Source of the DNA: Ancylobacter novellus
GTDB taxonomy: Bacteria > Pseudomonadota > Alphaproteobacteria > Rhizobiales > Methylopilaceae
Length of the DNA: 64,000 bases
Direction of reading: 5' to 3'
Assembly: GCA_003241695.1 (NCBI GenBank)
Contig: QFPN01000001.1
Span: forward strand, 528,561-592,560
Below, in pieces: positions 8,441 through 18,928 of this stretch (positions are counted from its first letter, which is position 1; every line of letters begins with the position of its first letter). The notes beneath the pieces were generated by a model. The model ran no database searches, was not told the origin of the DNA, and was given only the letters and a program-made list of their open reading frames with translations. The position numbers and the translations under genes are program-made.

Positions 8441-9391
8441 ATGCTCAACGATACTCCAGACCGTGCCGCGAGCCAGGGTCACACGAATACCGCGGCCACG
8501 GAGGCGTCTCGCGTCAATAGTTCGGATCTCTGCTATGGCGATATGGCGCCAAATATCTTAAAGTTGGCTTGCCCGAACAAGAGAGGCATTGTCGCGACTA
8601 TCAGCAATATGCTGTACGAGGCGGGGTTCAACATCCGCGAAGCCGCGCAATACGATGACCATGAGACCGGTCAATTCTTTATGCGCGTGGCCTTCGACGG
8701 TTCGGGCGCCCGAAGCGATCTCGAGACGCGGCTTAACTCCGTTGAAAAGCACTTCCAGATGACGAGCAGCTTGCGGTTCGACAAGCGGCCGCAGCGCGTC
8801 CTGGTTCTGGTGTCGCGCTTCGATCACTGCCTCGCTGATCTGCTTTATCGCCAGTACGTCGGCGAAATGAATATGGAGATCGCGGGCATCGTCGCGAACT
8901 ATCCGCGCGAGACCTACTCACGCCTCGATTTTGACGGCGCGCCGTTCCATTACCTTCCGATCACCAAAGAGACAAAGAAGGAGCAGGAGAAACGGCTGTT
9001 CGAGGTCATTGACGAGACCGAGGCCGATCTCGTCGTTTTGGCGCGCTACATGCAGGTGCTTTCCGACGAGGCCACTGAGCGGCTGGCCGGCCGCTGCATC
9101 AACATTCACCACTCGTTCCTGCCGGGCTTTAAGGGAGCTCGTCCCTATCATCAGGCGCATGCCCGAGGCGTGAAGCTCATCGGCGCGACGGCTCACTATG
9201 TGACGGGCGAGCTCGACGAGGGTCCGATCATCGAACAGGACGTCGAACGCGTCTCGCACGGTGACACGCCGGACGCCTTGGTGCGGAAGGGACGTGACAT
9301 CGAGCGCCGTGTGCTCGCCCGGGCGGTCCGCTACCACATCGACGATCGTGTCATGATCAACGGTCCGCGGACCGTGGTGTTTCCGGACTGA
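8441..9391 (+). CDS. purU: Formyltetrahydrofolate deformylase
   Basis: PurU hydrolyses 10-formyl-THF to formate and THF. The 316-residue protein has an N-terminal ACT domain at about residues 35-115 (LACPNKRGIVATISNMLYEA, FFMRVAF) and a C-terminal formyltransferase-fold catalytic domain. The catalytic residues appear in order: Asn in INIHHSFLPGFKGA, the following His, and Asp in YVTGELDEGPIIEQD. An extension of about 35 residues precedes the ACT domain. The ATG at 8441 follows a GGGG site; a TTG 12 nt upstream is a weaker choice. FolD follows after 4 nt, so the pair should convert methylene-THF through formyl-THF to formate. In this setting the pair serves C1 dissimilation or THF recycling rather than purine balance (inferred). 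Confidence 0.93.
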   Translation: MLNDTPDRAASQGHTNTAATEASRVNSSDLCYGDMAPNILKLACPNKRGIVATISNMLYEAGFNIREAAQYDDHETGQFFMRVAFDGSGARSDLETRLNSVEKHFQMTSSLRFDKRPQRVLVLVSRFDHCLADLLYRQYVGEMNMEIAGIVANYPRETYSRLDFDGAPFHYLPITKETKKEQEKRLFEVIDETEADLVVLARYMQVLSDEATERLAGRCINIHHSFLPGFKGARPYHQAHARGVKLIGATAHYVTGELDEGPIIEQDVERVSHGDTPDALVRKGRDIERRVLARAVRYHIDDRVMINGPRTVVFPD

Positions 9392-9395
9392 CGCC

Positions 9396-10310
9396 ATGAC
9401 CGCTCAGATCATCGATGGCCGCGCTGAAGCGGACAAGCTGCTGGCCGACGTCAAGCTCGCGGTCGCTAGACTGAAGCGCGATGCGGTCATCGCCCCATGC
9501 CTTGCGGTCGTTTTGGTCGGCGACGACCCCGCGAGCGAAATATACGTCCGCAGCAAGACTCAATCCGCCACGGCGGTTGGGATACGGTCGATGAAGCATG
9601 TGCTGCCGGTGTCGGTGACGCAGGCAGAGCTGTTGGAGCTCATCGACTCTCTGAACGAGGATGAGGCCGTTCACGGCATCCTCGTTCAGCTTCCATTGCC
9701 TCCGCACCTCTCGACGGACTGCATCCTGAGCCGCATCGTGCGGGAAAAGGATGTCGACGGCTTCCATCCCGCAAACGCCGGTTCGCTTTCGGTCGGCAAG
9801 CCGACGATCGTCCCCTGCACGCCGTTGGGATGCCTCAAGCTCGTGAAGTCGGTGCGATCCGATCTGACCGGCCTCGACGTGGTCGTGGTGGGGCACTCCC
9901 GGATCGTCGGCAGGCCGGCGGCGCAGGTCTTTCTCAACGAAAACTGCTCTGTCACCGTCACGCACAAGGAGTCGCGCGACGTTCCTGGTTACTGCCGCGA
10001 AGCCGATATTCTCGTGGTCGCGGTCGGGAGGCCGCATCTGATCAAGGGCGATTGGATCAAACCCGGCGCCACCGTCATCGACGTCGGAATCAACCGCATG
10101 GCTTCCGGGGACGCCGGCAGGATCGTCGGCGACGTTGAGTTCGATGCGGCCTTGGCCGTCGCTGGGGCGATCACGCCGGTGCCCGGGGGCGTCGGTCCGA
10201 TGACGGTCGCCGCTCTGATGTCGAATACGGTGGCCTGCGCCACCGGCTTCGCAATGGCGCAGGTGGTCCGTCATGACTTGGAGCCAACGGGAGAAACCGT
10301 TTTCGTCTAG
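9396..10310 (+). CDS. folD: Bifunctional methylene-THF dehydrogenase / methenyl-THF cyclohydrolase
   Basis: FolD interconverts 5,10-methylene-THF and 10-formyl-THF, producing NAD(P)H in the oxidative direction. At 304 residues it is of normal length. Family marks are the YVRSKTQSA segment with the catalytic Tyr and Lys, the QLPLPPHL substrate loop, KDVDGFHP, the nucleotide-binding VVVGHSRIVGRP (the common form is GRSxxVG) and PVPGGVGPMT near the end. It starts 4 nt after purU and is surely cotranscribed with it. It is probably a pathway-specific copy beside a housekeeping one elsewhere; that cannot be verified here. Confidence 0.94.
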   Translation: MTAQIIDGRAEADKLLADVKLAVARLKRDAVIAPCLAVVLVGDDPASEIYVRSKTQSATAVGIRSMKHVLPVSVTQAELLELIDSLNEDEAVHGILVQLPLPPHLSTDCILSRIVREKDVDGFHPANAGSLSVGKPTIVPCTPLGCLKLVKSVRSDLTGLDVVVVGHSRIVGRPAAQVFLNENCSVTVTHKESRDVPGYCREADILVVAVGRPHLIKGDWIKPGATVIDVGINRMASGDAGRIVGDVEFDAALAVAGAITPVPGGVGPMTVAALMSNTVACATGFAMAQVVRHDLEPTGETVFV

Positions 10311-10383
10311 AACCTTGTCGCCGACGCGCCGGTGAAGACAGCGAAGAATAAGCCGCGATTGAACGCGGCGGAGGAACCGCCGA

Positions 10384-11292
10384 ATGCTGCTCCGCCACAT
10401 GGAGTATGTGGTCGCACTCGCACAGGAACGGCACTTCGGCCGGGCCGCGGCCCTTTGCGGCGTTACGCAGCCCGGTCTTTCCAGCGCGCTGAAGACGTTG
10501 GAGGCCGAACTCGGTACGCCGATCGTCCAGCGCCATCAGCGGTTCGATGGTTTTACGCCCGAGGGCGAGAGGCTCGTAGAGTGGTGCCGCCGCATCCTAG
10601 CGGACAAGCGGGCGATGCTCGACGAAATGGCGACGATGCGCAGCGGCCTGTCCGGCCGGCTGCGCATCGGAGTCGCCCCGAGCGCGTCAGCCACAGTCAC
10701 AAGGGTGGCTAAATACTTTCGAGATCTTTACCCCACCGTTCTATTCGACGTTATTCATGTCCGTCACGAGCGTCTTCCCACCGAGCTTCAAGACTTTCAG
10801 ATCGACGCCGCGATCACATTTCTCGATGAGGAGAATCGTCGCTTTGGTCATCACATAGTCAGCCGCCAGTGCTTGTCCGCGATCATCCCCGACAGCTTCG
10901 ATATTGCAGAGCGCGCTTCTCTAGCCTGGGCGGATATCGCTCAACTTCCATTGTCACTGCTTTCACGTCAAACTTATGAGAGGAGAGTGATCGACGCTGG
11001 TTTTCAGGCGGCGGGCGTCAATCCTGAGCCAGTTCTACAGTCCGAGATGCTTTCTGAAGTTCTTCTCAGTGTCGCCGCAGGCGATGCGGCGACTGTGCTG
11101 CCGATGAGCAATATCAAAGATGTTCCATTTGCTCCATCAGCAAAAATGATCGAAATCGACAGCGAGGAAAATTCTCACGATCTCGCTCTCATTTGGCTCA
11201 ATCTAAGCAATATAGTTCCACTTGTTTCTGCATTGATCGAAACCGTTAAGCAAAATGTGTCGGTCGATGCAGTAGCTGATCTCATCGACTAA
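10384..11292 (+). CDS. LysR-type transcriptional regulator, OxyR/CynR-like group
   Basis: This 302-residue protein has its HTH at about residues 6-65 (YVVALAQERHFGRAAALCGV, QPGLSSALKTLE) followed by an effector domain. The HTH wording resembles, from memory, LysR proteins that sit beside NAD-dependent formate dehydrogenase genes, which would fit a module that makes formate; this resemblance is an impression and not a search result. It lies 73 nt after folD on the same strand and may be cotranscribed or have its own promoter. The next 283 nt to 11575 hold nothing I can name. Confidence 0.88.
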   Translation: MLLRHMEYVVALAQERHFGRAAALCGVTQPGLSSALKTLEAELGTPIVQRHQRFDGFTPEGERLVEWCRRILADKRAMLDEMATMRSGLSGRLRIGVAPSASATVTRVAKYFRDLYPTVLFDVIHVRHERLPTELQDFQIDAAITFLDEENRRFGHHIVSRQCLSAIIPDSFDIAERASLAWADIAQLPLSLLSRQTYERRVIDAGFQAAGVNPEPVLQSEMLSEVLLSVAAGDAATVLPMSNIKDVPFAPSAKMIEIDSEENSHDLALIWLNLSNIVPLVSALIETVKQNVSVDAVADLID

Positions 11293-11575
11293 AGGCCGGT
11301 CACTGTTCATTGTGGCGCATCCTGAAGGCCGTTTCTGGCGCCAGGTCTGGCATTGGTGAAGCGCTCAGCGAGAAAATCGAGAAACGCCTGACGCGTGTCG
11401 GCTCCCCTGTGGGCGTCGTACGACCGAGCGATGTCTGTCCCTCCCCGGAATCGGTCCAGATGCGACCCGCTTACGCTTCCCGCCGCCGAGCTAAGATTTG
11501 GCCTTGATGCTCGGACGGCTCTCCGACCAAGACTGAATTCAGGTCGGCTTCATGGCGCATCTGAGCCATGCTGTT

Positions 11576-12838
11576 TCAAGCAGCGCCGACGCTTTGCTCC
11601 TTGGACGCGGGCTCCCAGCCGAACGTGCTGCGACCGCCATACTCATGCGACCGCCCGCGTTCCTCCCGAAGCACGTCGTCGATAGCGGGCCCGCTGACGA
11701 CAGACTCGAGGCGTCGTGCTTCCCGATCGAGCCGCGTGAGCGCCTCCAGCCGCTCGTCATTGCCGAGCTTCGCTTTCGAGACAGCGCACTTCAGAACGCC
11801 GATCGTCTCGTCATAGACCCGCGTGGGCACGGGGAATGGGTGCCGGTCCTTGCCACCGTGCGCGAACGAGAACCGAGCAGGGTCACTGAACCGGCACGGC
11901 GCGCCGTGGACCACCTCGGCCACCAGCGCAAGCGCCCGAACCGTCCGGGCCCCAACGCCAGGGGTCGCCAGCACATCTGCAAAATCTTCCGGCCCCCGTT
12001 CCGCAGCGGCGGCGATCGCCCCCTGGAGACGCCGTGCAATCACGTCGCTCGCACGGATCTCGTGATGCCCCGGCATAGACAGGTGCGGCAGCGTCATCTG
12101 GTCGGTGGGCTTGGCCTCCTTCTCCGCGCCCGGTTCGAGCGCCAGGGCCTCGGTCGCGATTTTGTCGGGCGATGTGGTGCGCAGAAGATCGAGCTGCGCG
12201 TCCCGCGAGGCCGTGGCGCGGCGGTCTGCAAGGTTCAGGATCGAGCCGCCGGTCTCGCCGTCGATCGCCGCGTGCGGATCGTCGAGGAAGCTGGTGAGCC
12301 CCTCGGACAGCCAATGATACCGGCGGGCCTGCCGGAGATCTCCATTCATGCCCTGCTGGATCACGGTCCAGCGGCCGTCGTCGGTCACGACGAAGCTGTG
12401 CAGGTAGAGATCGAAGCCGTCCTGAACGGCGGCGCTGTCGACCTTGGCGATCAGCCGGCTGTTGGCTGCGAGCGCCGGAGCATCGATCCCGACCCGCGCC
12501 CCGACCGCAAGCAACTCGCTTGGCGTCAGGCGCGACTGCTTTCCGCGGCCGCCGCAGACATGGATCCCGAGTTCTCCCGCTAGTGGGGTCAGACCGCGTT
12601 TCAGTGCGCCCACGACGCTGGTCGTCACCCCGGACGAATGCCAGTCCATTCCCATGACGGAGCCAAAGCTCTGGAACCAGAAGGGATGAGCAAGACGCCG
12701 GAGAAACTCGTCGCGACCGTAGTGGTGCACGATGGCTTCGGTGATGACCGCGCCGAGCTTAGTCATACGCTGGCCAAGCCAGGCCGGGACGTGCCCGCCA
12801 TGCAGAGGAAGGTCGGCGCTGCCGGCCCGTCGCGCCAT
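11576..12838 (-). CDS. DUF763 domain protein
   Basis: This is a 420-residue protein of the DUF763 family, recognised by the N-terminal ARRAGSADLPLHGGHVPAWL and FQSFGSVMGMDWHSSGVTT segments and the central GVGARTVRALALVAEVVHG, which looks like a helix-hairpin-helix DNA-binding element. The ATG at 12838 begins exactly at the family N-terminus. Its biochemical role is not established; the helix-hairpin-helix suggests nucleic-acid work. It follows the HNH gene by 95 nt on the same strand, divergent from the imuA operon, so the two may act in DNA repair or processing. Confidence 0.85.
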   Translation of the reverse strand: MARRAGSADLPLHGGHVPAWLGQRMTKLGAVITEAIVHHYGRDEFLRRLAHPFWFQSFGSVMGMDWHSSGVTTSVVGALKRGLTPLAGELGIHVCGGRGKQSRLTPSELLAVGARVGIDAPALAANSRLIAKVDSAAVQDGFDLYLHSFVVTDDGRWTVIQQGMNGDLRQARRYHWLSEGLTSFLDDPHAAIDGETGGSILNLADRRATASRDAQLDLLRTTSPDKIATEALALEPGAEKEAKPTDQMTLPHLSMPGHHEIRASDVIARRLQGAIAAAAERGPEDFADVLATPGVGARTVRALALVAEVVHGAPCRFSDPARFSFAHGGKDRHPFPVPTRVYDETIGVLKCAVSKAKLGNDERLEALTRLDREARRLESVVSGPAIDDVLREERGRSHEYGGRSTFGWEPASKEQSVGAA

Positions 12839-12933
12839 CAGAACGAATCTCCACGGTCTCAAGCGGCACTCTAGATCGCGAGCGTCTTGGCCGCACCACG
12901 TCCGGCGCGGGCGCCATCTGCGAGCGGCGCCGC

Positions 12934-13284
12934 TTATCGCTTGTCCTTCGCCCTGCGCGTCGGCGCGTGAAAGTCGTCCGGCTTGGATCGAACCCAAGCG
13001 ATGAAGGTCGCGACTTCAGGTTCAGCCCTCAGCGCCTCGATGTCGGACAGACGCCAAGCAAGCTCCTTCTCCGAGAACAGCGCGTGGATGACGTTGTGGC
13101 AGATCTGGTGGAGCAGGACGGTCGGCCCGAACGTGCCGCCTCGGGACTTTGGGACGAGGTGGTGCTCCGACTGTCTGGCGAACGAGGGGATCCTTCGTCC
13201 GCATAGCGCACATCGCGGCAGCTCTTCGTCGACGCGATGCGCCTCCGCCTGGAGCGCCGCCAGGATCCGCTTCGCTCGGCTCAT
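12934..13284 (-). CDS. Small HNH-type nuclease protein
   Basis: This is a 116-residue protein. CALCGR supplies a zinc-type CxxC, EHHLVPKSRGG is the HH of the beta-beta-alpha-metal motif, and LHQICHNVIHALF supplies the Asn/His part. The ATG at 13284 (MSRAKRILAAL) is chosen because the reading frame upstream is Arg/Pro-rich and unlike a protein start. HNH proteins of this size cut DNA non-specifically or nick it. It is upstream of the DUF763 gene and back to back with the SOS mutagenesis operon; whether it shares the LexA box region is unknown. Confidence 0.72.
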   Translation of the reverse strand: MSRAKRILAALQAEAHRVDEELPRCALCGRRIPSFARQSEHHLVPKSRGGTFGPTVLLHQICHNVIHALFSEKELAWRLSDIEALRAEPEVATFIAWVRSKPDDFHAPTRRAKDKR

Positions 13285-13410
13285 CGATCTGGGTCGCCAG
13301 GTCGGCGGACAATTCGTCCCACGGCTTCCTTCCCTTGAGTTTGCTGGCGCGTCCGGTCGCGGAACGCGGCAAGCCAAAGATAGCGTCTTGACTCTGACGT
13401 AACCGAATTA

Positions 13411-13425
13411 GAACAGATAGCGAAC
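13411..13425. promoter_or_regulatory. LexA (SOS) box of the alphaproteobacterial type
   Basis: GAAC-AGATAGC-GAAC is an exact GAAC-N7-GAAC direct repeat, the complement of GTTC-N7-GTTC, the LexA site known from Alphaproteobacteria. It ends 37 nt before the GTG start of imuA, so DNA damage should induce the imuA-imuB-dnaE2 operon. It lies 126 nt from the divergent HNH start. Confidence 0.85.
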
Positions 13426-13462
13426 ATGATTGTCTGCCTGAACGCGACGGAGGGCGAAAAGC

Positions 13463-14215
13463 GTGCGGCCGCAGCCCGCCATCGATACGTTGCGCGCCCA
13501 GATCGAGCGGATCGAAGGTCGCTCTAAACGCGCCAGGTCGGTGCTCCCGTTCGGGCTCGCCGAAGTCGACTCACGGCTGCCCAGTGGCGGGCTGGCGTTC
13601 GGCGCTCTCCATGAGGTCGCCGGCGGCGGCAATGGCGCGATCGACGGTGCGGCTGCGGCCCTCTTCAGCGCAGGCGTCGCCGCGCGGACGAAGGGCAAGG
13701 TTCTTTGGTGCGTGACGCGGCCCGACTTGTTCGCGCCGGCCATCGCTCAGGCGGGCCTCATCGCCGATCGGGTGATCTACGTCGAGGCCGGCGACGACAA
13801 GACCGTGCTCGCCTGCATGGAGGAAGGCCTGCGCCATGGCGGGCTCGGAGCCGTGATCGGCGAACTCGCACGCCTCGCCATGACAGCCTCTCGTCGGCTC
13901 CAGCTCGCGGCCGAGGGGACTGGTTCGATCGGAATCGCGCTCCGGCGCTGGCGACGACAGGCGGAGGCGATGGATTTCGGGCAGCCGACCGCGGCGACGA
14001 CCCGATGGCGGATCTCGGTGATCCCGTCCGAGCCACTGCCTGTTCCGGGCGTCGGGCGCCATCGCTGGCTCGTTGAACTGATCCGGGCCCGTGCGGGCGA
14101 GAGCGCTGATTTTGAACTGGAGGCGTGCGATGGCACGGGTCGTCTCGCTCTTCCTTCCCACCTGGTCCACCGACAGGTTCCGGCGCAAGGCTGGCGACGT
14201 AGCGCCACCGGCTGA
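13463..14215 (+). CDS. imuA: ImuA-like RecA-fold accessory protein of translesion synthesis
   Basis: This 250-residue protein has the RecA-like ImuA layout: LPFGLAEVDSRLPSGGLAFG, then a degenerate nucleotide-binding loop (EVAGGGNGAID), then VLWCVTRPDLFAPA. It starts with GTG at 13463, shortly after the SOS box, and its last 86 nt overlap imuB in another frame. ImuA helps ImuB and DnaE2 in mutagenic bypass of DNA lesions. Identity rests on fold-level motifs and on the invariant gene order. Confidence 0.88.
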   Translation: MRPQPAIDTLRAQIERIEGRSKRARSVLPFGLAEVDSRLPSGGLAFGALHEVAGGGNGAIDGAAAALFSAGVAARTKGKVLWCVTRPDLFAPAIAQAGLIADRVIYVEAGDDKTVLACMEEGLRHGGLGAVIGELARLAMTASRRLQLAAEGTGSIGIALRRWRRQAEAMDFGQPTAATTRWRISVIPSEPLPVPGVGRHRWLVELIRARAGESADFELEACDGTGRLALPSHLVHRQVPAQGWRRSATG

Positions 14216-15650
14216 GACGCCGCTCGTCCTCATCGGACGCGAAGGGAGCAAGCGAGCGGTCGTGGCCTTGGACGCGGCCGCGTACGCCGCGGGTCTTCGG
14301 ATCGGGATGGCCGCCACCAAGGCCCAGGTCCTCGTAAAGGACCTTATCCTCCAGGACGCCAATCCAGCGAACGACGCTGAAGCGCTCGAGCGTCTGGCGG
14401 TCTGGGCGTTGCGTTTCTCGCCGATCGTCGCCGTCGATCCGCCGAATGGCCTCGTCATCGACACGACCGGCGCCGATCACCTCCATGGCGGCGAGGCCGC
14501 GATGCTGGACGGCCTGGTCGGCCGGCTTGCGATGTCGGGCGTCGCAGCGCGCACGGCGGTCGCCGACACCTGGGGCGCGGCGCATGCGCTTGCCCGCTAC
14601 GTTACCGGGATCTGTACTGCCGCTCCCCCAAGGCATGGCGCGTCGATCCTTGCCGAGCTTCCGCTCGAGTCCTTGCGGATCCAGGCTCCGACCGCGGTCG
14701 CACTGCGGACGCTGGGCTTCGATCGCGTCGCCGACCTTCTTGCCCAACCCCGGGCGCCGCTGACCCTGCGCTTCGGGCCGGAGCTCGGACGGCGAATTGA
14801 TCAAGCCCTTGGCTACTTGGCCGAACCAATCGAGCCGGTCCGCCCGCCGGACCTGATCGAGGTGCGCCGCGCCTTCGCCGAACCGATCGGCGCTGCGGAA
14901 ACGATCGCTCGCTACATTGGGAAGCTTGTCGTCCAGCTCTGCGAACGCCTGGAGGATCGAGGCCTCGGCGCTCGACGGCTCGACCTCATCTGCCGTCGCG
15001 TCGACAACGACCTGCAAGCAGTCCGGGTCGGCATGGCGACGCCAGTTCGAGATGTGAAGCGGCTGACGCGGCTGCTCTGCGACAAGATCGAGACGATCGC
15101 CCCGGGCTTCGGCATCGAGATGATGACGCTCGCCGCAACCGTCGCCGAGCCGTTCGGGCGCAGGCAGGTCGCGAGCTCGCTGATCGAGGAGACTGCCGCG
15201 GATGTCTCCGACCTTGTCGACACGCTGATGAACCGTGTGGGTGAGCGGGCGATCTACCGCTTCGCCCCGGTCGCGAGCGATGTGCCGGAGCGGTCGGTCT
15301 GTCGCGTGCCGGCGATGTCGGTGGACACTGGCGCAAACTGGCCCGGGCACTGGCCCCGGCCGTCGCGGCTTTTGCCTCGGCCCGAACCTGTCGAGACCGT
15401 TGCGCTGCTCCCCGATCATCCGCCTGTCAGCTTTACCTGGCGCGGTGTCCGAAGACGCGTTCATCGGGCCGATGGCCCCGAACGCGTCTTCGGCGAGTGG
15501 TGGACACGGGACGCCGAACTTGCCGCGGTCCGCGACTATTTCCGGGTCGAGGATGACGCAGGCGAACGCTACTGGCTCTACCGGGCCGGCGACGGCGAGG
15601 ACGCGTCGACCGGATCGCACCGCTGGTTCCTGCACGGCGTCTTCGGATGA
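14130..15650 (+). CDS. imuB: ImuB, Y-family-like polymerase protein of the mutasome
   Basis: ImuB is a catalytically inactive Y-family polymerase relative that links DnaE2 to the sliding clamp. The ATG at 14130 opens with [12 protein letters not shown], the typical ImuB N-terminus, giving 506 residues. Recognisable parts are the palm-like region ([29 protein letters not shown]), the HhH thumb ([20 protein letters not shown]) and a C-terminal half with the [18 protein letters not shown] segment. It overlaps imuA at its start and dnaE2 by 4 nt at its end, so the three genes are translationally coupled. Confidence 0.93.
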   Translation: MARVVSLFLPTWSTDRFRRKAGDVAPPAETPLVLIGREGSKRAVVALDAAAYAAGLRIGMAATKAQVLVKDLILQDANPANDAEALERLAVWALRFSPIVAVDPPNGLVIDTTGADHLHGGEAAMLDGLVGRLAMSGVAARTAVADTWGAAHALARYVTGICTAAPPRHGASILAELPLESLRIQAPTAVALRTLGFDRVADLLAQPRAPLTLRFGPELGRRIDQALGYLAEPIEPVRPPDLIEVRRAFAEPIGAAETIARYIGKLVVQLCERLEDRGLGARRLDLICRRVDNDLQAVRVGMATPVRDVKRLTRLLCDKIETIAPGFGIEMMTLAATVAEPFGRRQVASSLIEETAADVSDLVDTLMNRVGERAIYRFAPVASDVPERSVCRVPAMSVDTGANWPGHWPRPSRLLPRPEPVETVALLPDHPPVSFTWRGVRRRVHRADGPERVFGEWWTRDAELAAVRDYFRVEDDAGERYWLYRAGDGEDASTGSHRWFLHGVFG

Positions 15651-18600
15651 GCGGCCTTCGCTACGCCGAACTCCAGGTCACCTCCCACTTCTCGTTTTTG
15701 CGCGGAGCGTCGTCTTGCGAGGAGCTGTTCTCGCAGGCTGCGGTTTGTGGGATCGAGGCGATCGCCGTCGTCGACCAGAATTCGCTCGCCGGGATCGTTC
15801 GCGCCCATGAGGCCGCCAAAGTCACGGGCGTCCGCGCGGTGGTCGGCTGTCGGCTGGATCTTGCCGACGGCATGTCGGTGCTGGTCTACCCGACCGACCG
15901 AGCAGCCTACTCGCGGCTCTGCAGGCTGCTCTCGCTCGGCAAGCGCCGCGGCGGCAAAGCCAAATGCCATCTCGAGTGGCCGGACCTCGTTGCGTATGGC
16001 GAAGGCCTTCTGGCGGTCCTTGTGCCGGACCTCGCCGACGAGGAGTGCGGCCTGCGGCTGCGTCGGCTGCGGGACGCGTTCGGCGACCGAGCCTACCTCG
16101 CGCTGACGCTGCGCCGCCGGCCCAACGACCAACTCCGGCTTCACGATCTGTCGAACCTCGCGACGCGGATGCGCGTTGCCACCGTCGTCACCAACGACGT
16201 CTTGTTCCACGAGCCTTCGCGAAGGATGCTGCAGGACGTCGTCACCTGCGTCCGCCACAACGTCACGATTGACGCGCTCGGCGAGCGCCGGGAACGCCAC
16301 GCTGACCGCTATGTGAAGCCGCCGGAGGAGATGCGTCGATTGTTCGGGCGCTACCCGGAAGCGCTCGCCAGAACGCTGCAGATCGTCGACCGCTGCCGCT
16401 TCAGCCTGGACGAGCTCGCCTACCAGTACCCGGAGGAGCGCGACGACCCGACGCTCACGCCGCAGGAGACCTTGGCCAAGCTGACCTGGGAGGGCGCCGC
16501 CGAGCGCTATCCGGAAGGTCTCCCGGACAGCGTCCGCGCGGCGCTCACCCACGAGCTTACGCTGATCGAGAAGCTCAGCTACGCGCCGTACTTCCTCACC
16601 GTGAACTCGATCGTGCGCTTCGCCCGGTCGAAGGATATCCTCTGCCAGGGCCGCGGCTCGGCGGCGAACTCCGCCGTCTGCTTTGTGCTCGGCATCACCT
16701 CGATTGATCCCGGCCGCAACGACCTCCTGTTCGAGCGCTTCGTCTCGGAGGAACGCCGCGAGCCGCCGGACATCGACGTCGACTTCGAGCACGAGCGGCG
16801 CGAGATCGTCATGCAGTGGGTCTTTGACACCTACGGCCGCGACCACGCCGCCCTTTGCTCGACGGTCATCCGCTATCGCGCCAAAGGCTCGCTCCGCGAC
16901 GTCGGCAAGGCGCTGGGGCTGCCGGAAGACTTGATCGGCACGCTGTCGGGACAGCTCTGGTCCTGGTCGGAGCAAGGGGTCGAACCACGTCATGTCGAGG
17001 AGCTGAATCTCAACCTTGCGGACCGGAGGCTGCGGCTAACGCTCGACCTCGCGCGCCAGCTCATGGGCGCGCCGCGGCACCTCAGCCAGCACCCCGGCGG
17101 CTTCGTTCTGACCCACGATCGGCTCGACGACCTCGTGCCGATCGAGCCGGCCGCGATGGCCGACCGCCAGGTGATCGAGTGGGACAAGGACGACATCGAC
17201 GCACTGAAGTTCATGAAGGTCGACGTGCTCGCGCTCGGCATGCTGACCTGCATGAAGAAGGGGCTGGATCTCCTCGCCGAGCACAAGGGCGCGAACCTCG
17301 ACCTCGCGACGATCCCGGCCGAGGATCCGCGGACCTATGCGATGATCCGCAAGGCCGACACGCTTGGCACCTTCCAGATCGAGAGCCGCGCGCAGATGTC
17401 GATGCTGCCGCGGCTCAAACCGCGGACCTATTATGACCTCGTCGTGCAGGTCGCGATCGTCCGCCCCGGGCCCATCCAGGGTGACATGGTCCACCCCTAT
17501 CTCCGTCGCCGGGAAGGGCTCGAGCCCGTTCACTTCCCTAAACCCGAGCTCGAGAAGGTTCTGGGCAAGACGCTCGGCGTCCCGCTTTTTCAGGAGCAGG
17601 CGATGCGGGTCGCGATCGAGTGCGCGGGGTTCACCCCGGGCGAGGCGGACATGCTCCGTAAGTCGATGGCGACCTTCAAGTTCACCGGCGGCGTCTCGAA
17701 ATTCAAGGAGAAGCTGGTTTCCGGCATGGTGGTGAACGGCTACGAGGCTGAGTTCGCCGAGCGGACGTTCAAGCAGCTCGAAGGCTTCGGCTCATACGGC
17801 TTCCCGGAGAGCCATGCGGCGTCGTTCGCGCTGATCGCCTACGCCTCGGCTTGGCTTAAGTGCTGGCATCCGGACGTGTTCTGCGCCGCGCTCCTAAACA
17901 GCCAGCCGATGGGGTTTTACGCGCCGGCTCAGATCGTGCGGGACGCGCGCGACCATGGCGTCGAGATTCGCCCCGTTTGCGCCAATGCCTCACGCTGGGA
18001 CTGCACGCTCGAGCCGACGGACGACGAGACCCGCTTCGCCGTCAGGCTTGGGCTTCGGATGACCAAGGGCCTGTCGAACGCGAACGCCGCCGCGATCGTC
18101 GCGGCCCGCGGCGAGCGCCCGTTCGCGTCGGTGGATGACCTCTGGCGTCGAGCGGGCGTTCCGGTCGCGGCCCTGACCCAGATCGCCGAGGCGGACGCGT
18201 TCCGGTCGTCCTTCGGACTCGCGCGGCGTGAGGCGCTCTGGGCGATCCGGGCCCTACGCGATGAGCCACTGCCACTGTTCGCCGCGGCTTCAGCGCGCGA
18301 GGACGAGATCGTGCCGGAGGTCGCCGAGCCCGCCGTTTCCCTCCGGCCGATGACGGCCGGCGGCGAGGTCGTCGAGGACTATCGCCATGTCAGTCTATCG
18401 CTGCGGGCCCATCCGGTGGCGTTCCTCCGCGAGGATCTGAAGCGCCGGCGAATGGTGACCTGTCTCGAGGCGATGGAGGCGCGAGACCGGCGCTGGGTCG
18501 AGATCGCGGGCGTGGTGCTGGTTCGCCAGCGCCCGGGTAGCGCCAAAGGCGTCATGTTCATCACGCTCGAGGACGAGAGCGGCGTCGCCAATCTCGTGGT

Positions 18601-18916
18601 CTGGCCAAACGTGTTCGAGAAGAACCGCCGAACGATCCTGTCCGCCGGCATGATCGCGGTCTACGGCCGGGTTCAGCGCGAGGGCGAGGTCGTGCATCTG
18701 GTCGTGCAGCGACTGACGAACCTGTCTGCAGAGTTAGCTAGCGTCGGGGAGCGGGACGGCGCGTTCCCACTGCCCCACGGGCGCGGGGACGAGGTTCATC
18801 ACGGTTCTACGCCGGACCCAAGGGGGCCGCGGTCTAAGGGGCTGAGGCCGCGCGACATCTATGTCAGGGATCTCCACCTCGAGACGATCAAGGTGAAGAC
18901 GCGCGATTTCCGTTGA
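15647..18916 (+). CDS. dnaE2: Error-prone DNA polymerase III alpha subunit DnaE2
   Basis: DnaE2 extends across damaged bases in the SOS response. The 1089-residue protein starts with a PHP domain ([18 protein letters not shown]), continues with the C-family polymerase core including the acidic [13 protein letters not shown] motif and the [12 protein letters not shown] segment, then the finger and HhH region ([20 protein letters not shown]) and a C-terminal OB fold ([20 protein letters not shown]). It ends with the expected short basic tail. The ATG overlaps the imuB stop. Length and motifs fit DnaE2 rather than the replicative DnaE1, which is longer. Confidence 0.96.
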   Translation: MSGLRYAELQVTSHFSFLRGASSCEELFSQAAVCGIEAIAVVDQNSLAGIVRAHEAAKVTGVRAVVGCRLDLADGMSVLVYPTDRAAYSRLCRLLSLGKRRGGKAKCHLEWPDLVAYGEGLLAVLVPDLADEECGLRLRRLRDAFGDRAYLALTLRRRPNDQLRLHDLSNLATRMRVATVVTNDVLFHEPSRRMLQDVVTCVRHNVTIDALGERRERHADRYVKPPEEMRRLFGRYPEALARTLQIVDRCRFSLDELAYQYPEERDDPTLTPQETLAKLTWEGAAERYPEGLPDSVRAALTHELTLIEKLSYAPYFLTVNSIVRFARSKDILCQGRGSAANSAVCFVLGITSIDPGRNDLLFERFVSEERREPPDIDVDFEHERREIVMQWVFDTYGRDHAALCSTVIRYRAKGSLRDVGKALGLPEDLIGTLSGQLWSWSEQGVEPRHVEELNLNLADRRLRLTLDLARQLMGAPRHLSQHPGGFVLTHDRLDDLVPIEPAAMADRQVIEWDKDDIDALKFMKVDVLALGMLTCMKKGLDLLAEHKGANLDLATIPAEDPRTYAMIRKADTLGTFQIESRAQMSMLPRLKPRTYYDLVVQVAIVRPGPIQGDMVHPYLRRREGLEPVHFPKPELEKVLGKTLGVPLFQEQAMRVAIECAGFTPGEADMLRKSMATFKFTGGVSKFKEKLVSGMVVNGYEAEFAERTFKQLEGFGSYGFPESHAASFALIAYASAWLKCWHPDVFCAALLNSQPMGFYAPAQIVRDARDHGVEIRPVCANASRWDCTLEPTDDETRFAVRLGLRMTKGLSNANAAAIVAARGERPFASVDDLWRRAGVPVAALTQIAEADAFRSSFGLARREALWAIRALRDEPLPLFAAASAREDEIVPEVAEPAVSLRPMTAGGEVVEDYRHVSLSLRAHPVAFLREDLKRRRMVTCLEAMEARDRRWVEIAGVVLVRQRPGSAKGVMFITLEDESGVANLVVWPNVFEKNRRTILSAGMIAVYGRVQREGEVVHLVVQRLTNLSAELASVGERDGAFPLPHGRGDEVHHGSTPDPRGPRSKGLRPRDIYVRDLHLETIKVKTRDFR

Positions 18917-18928
18917 GCTGAACTGGCG

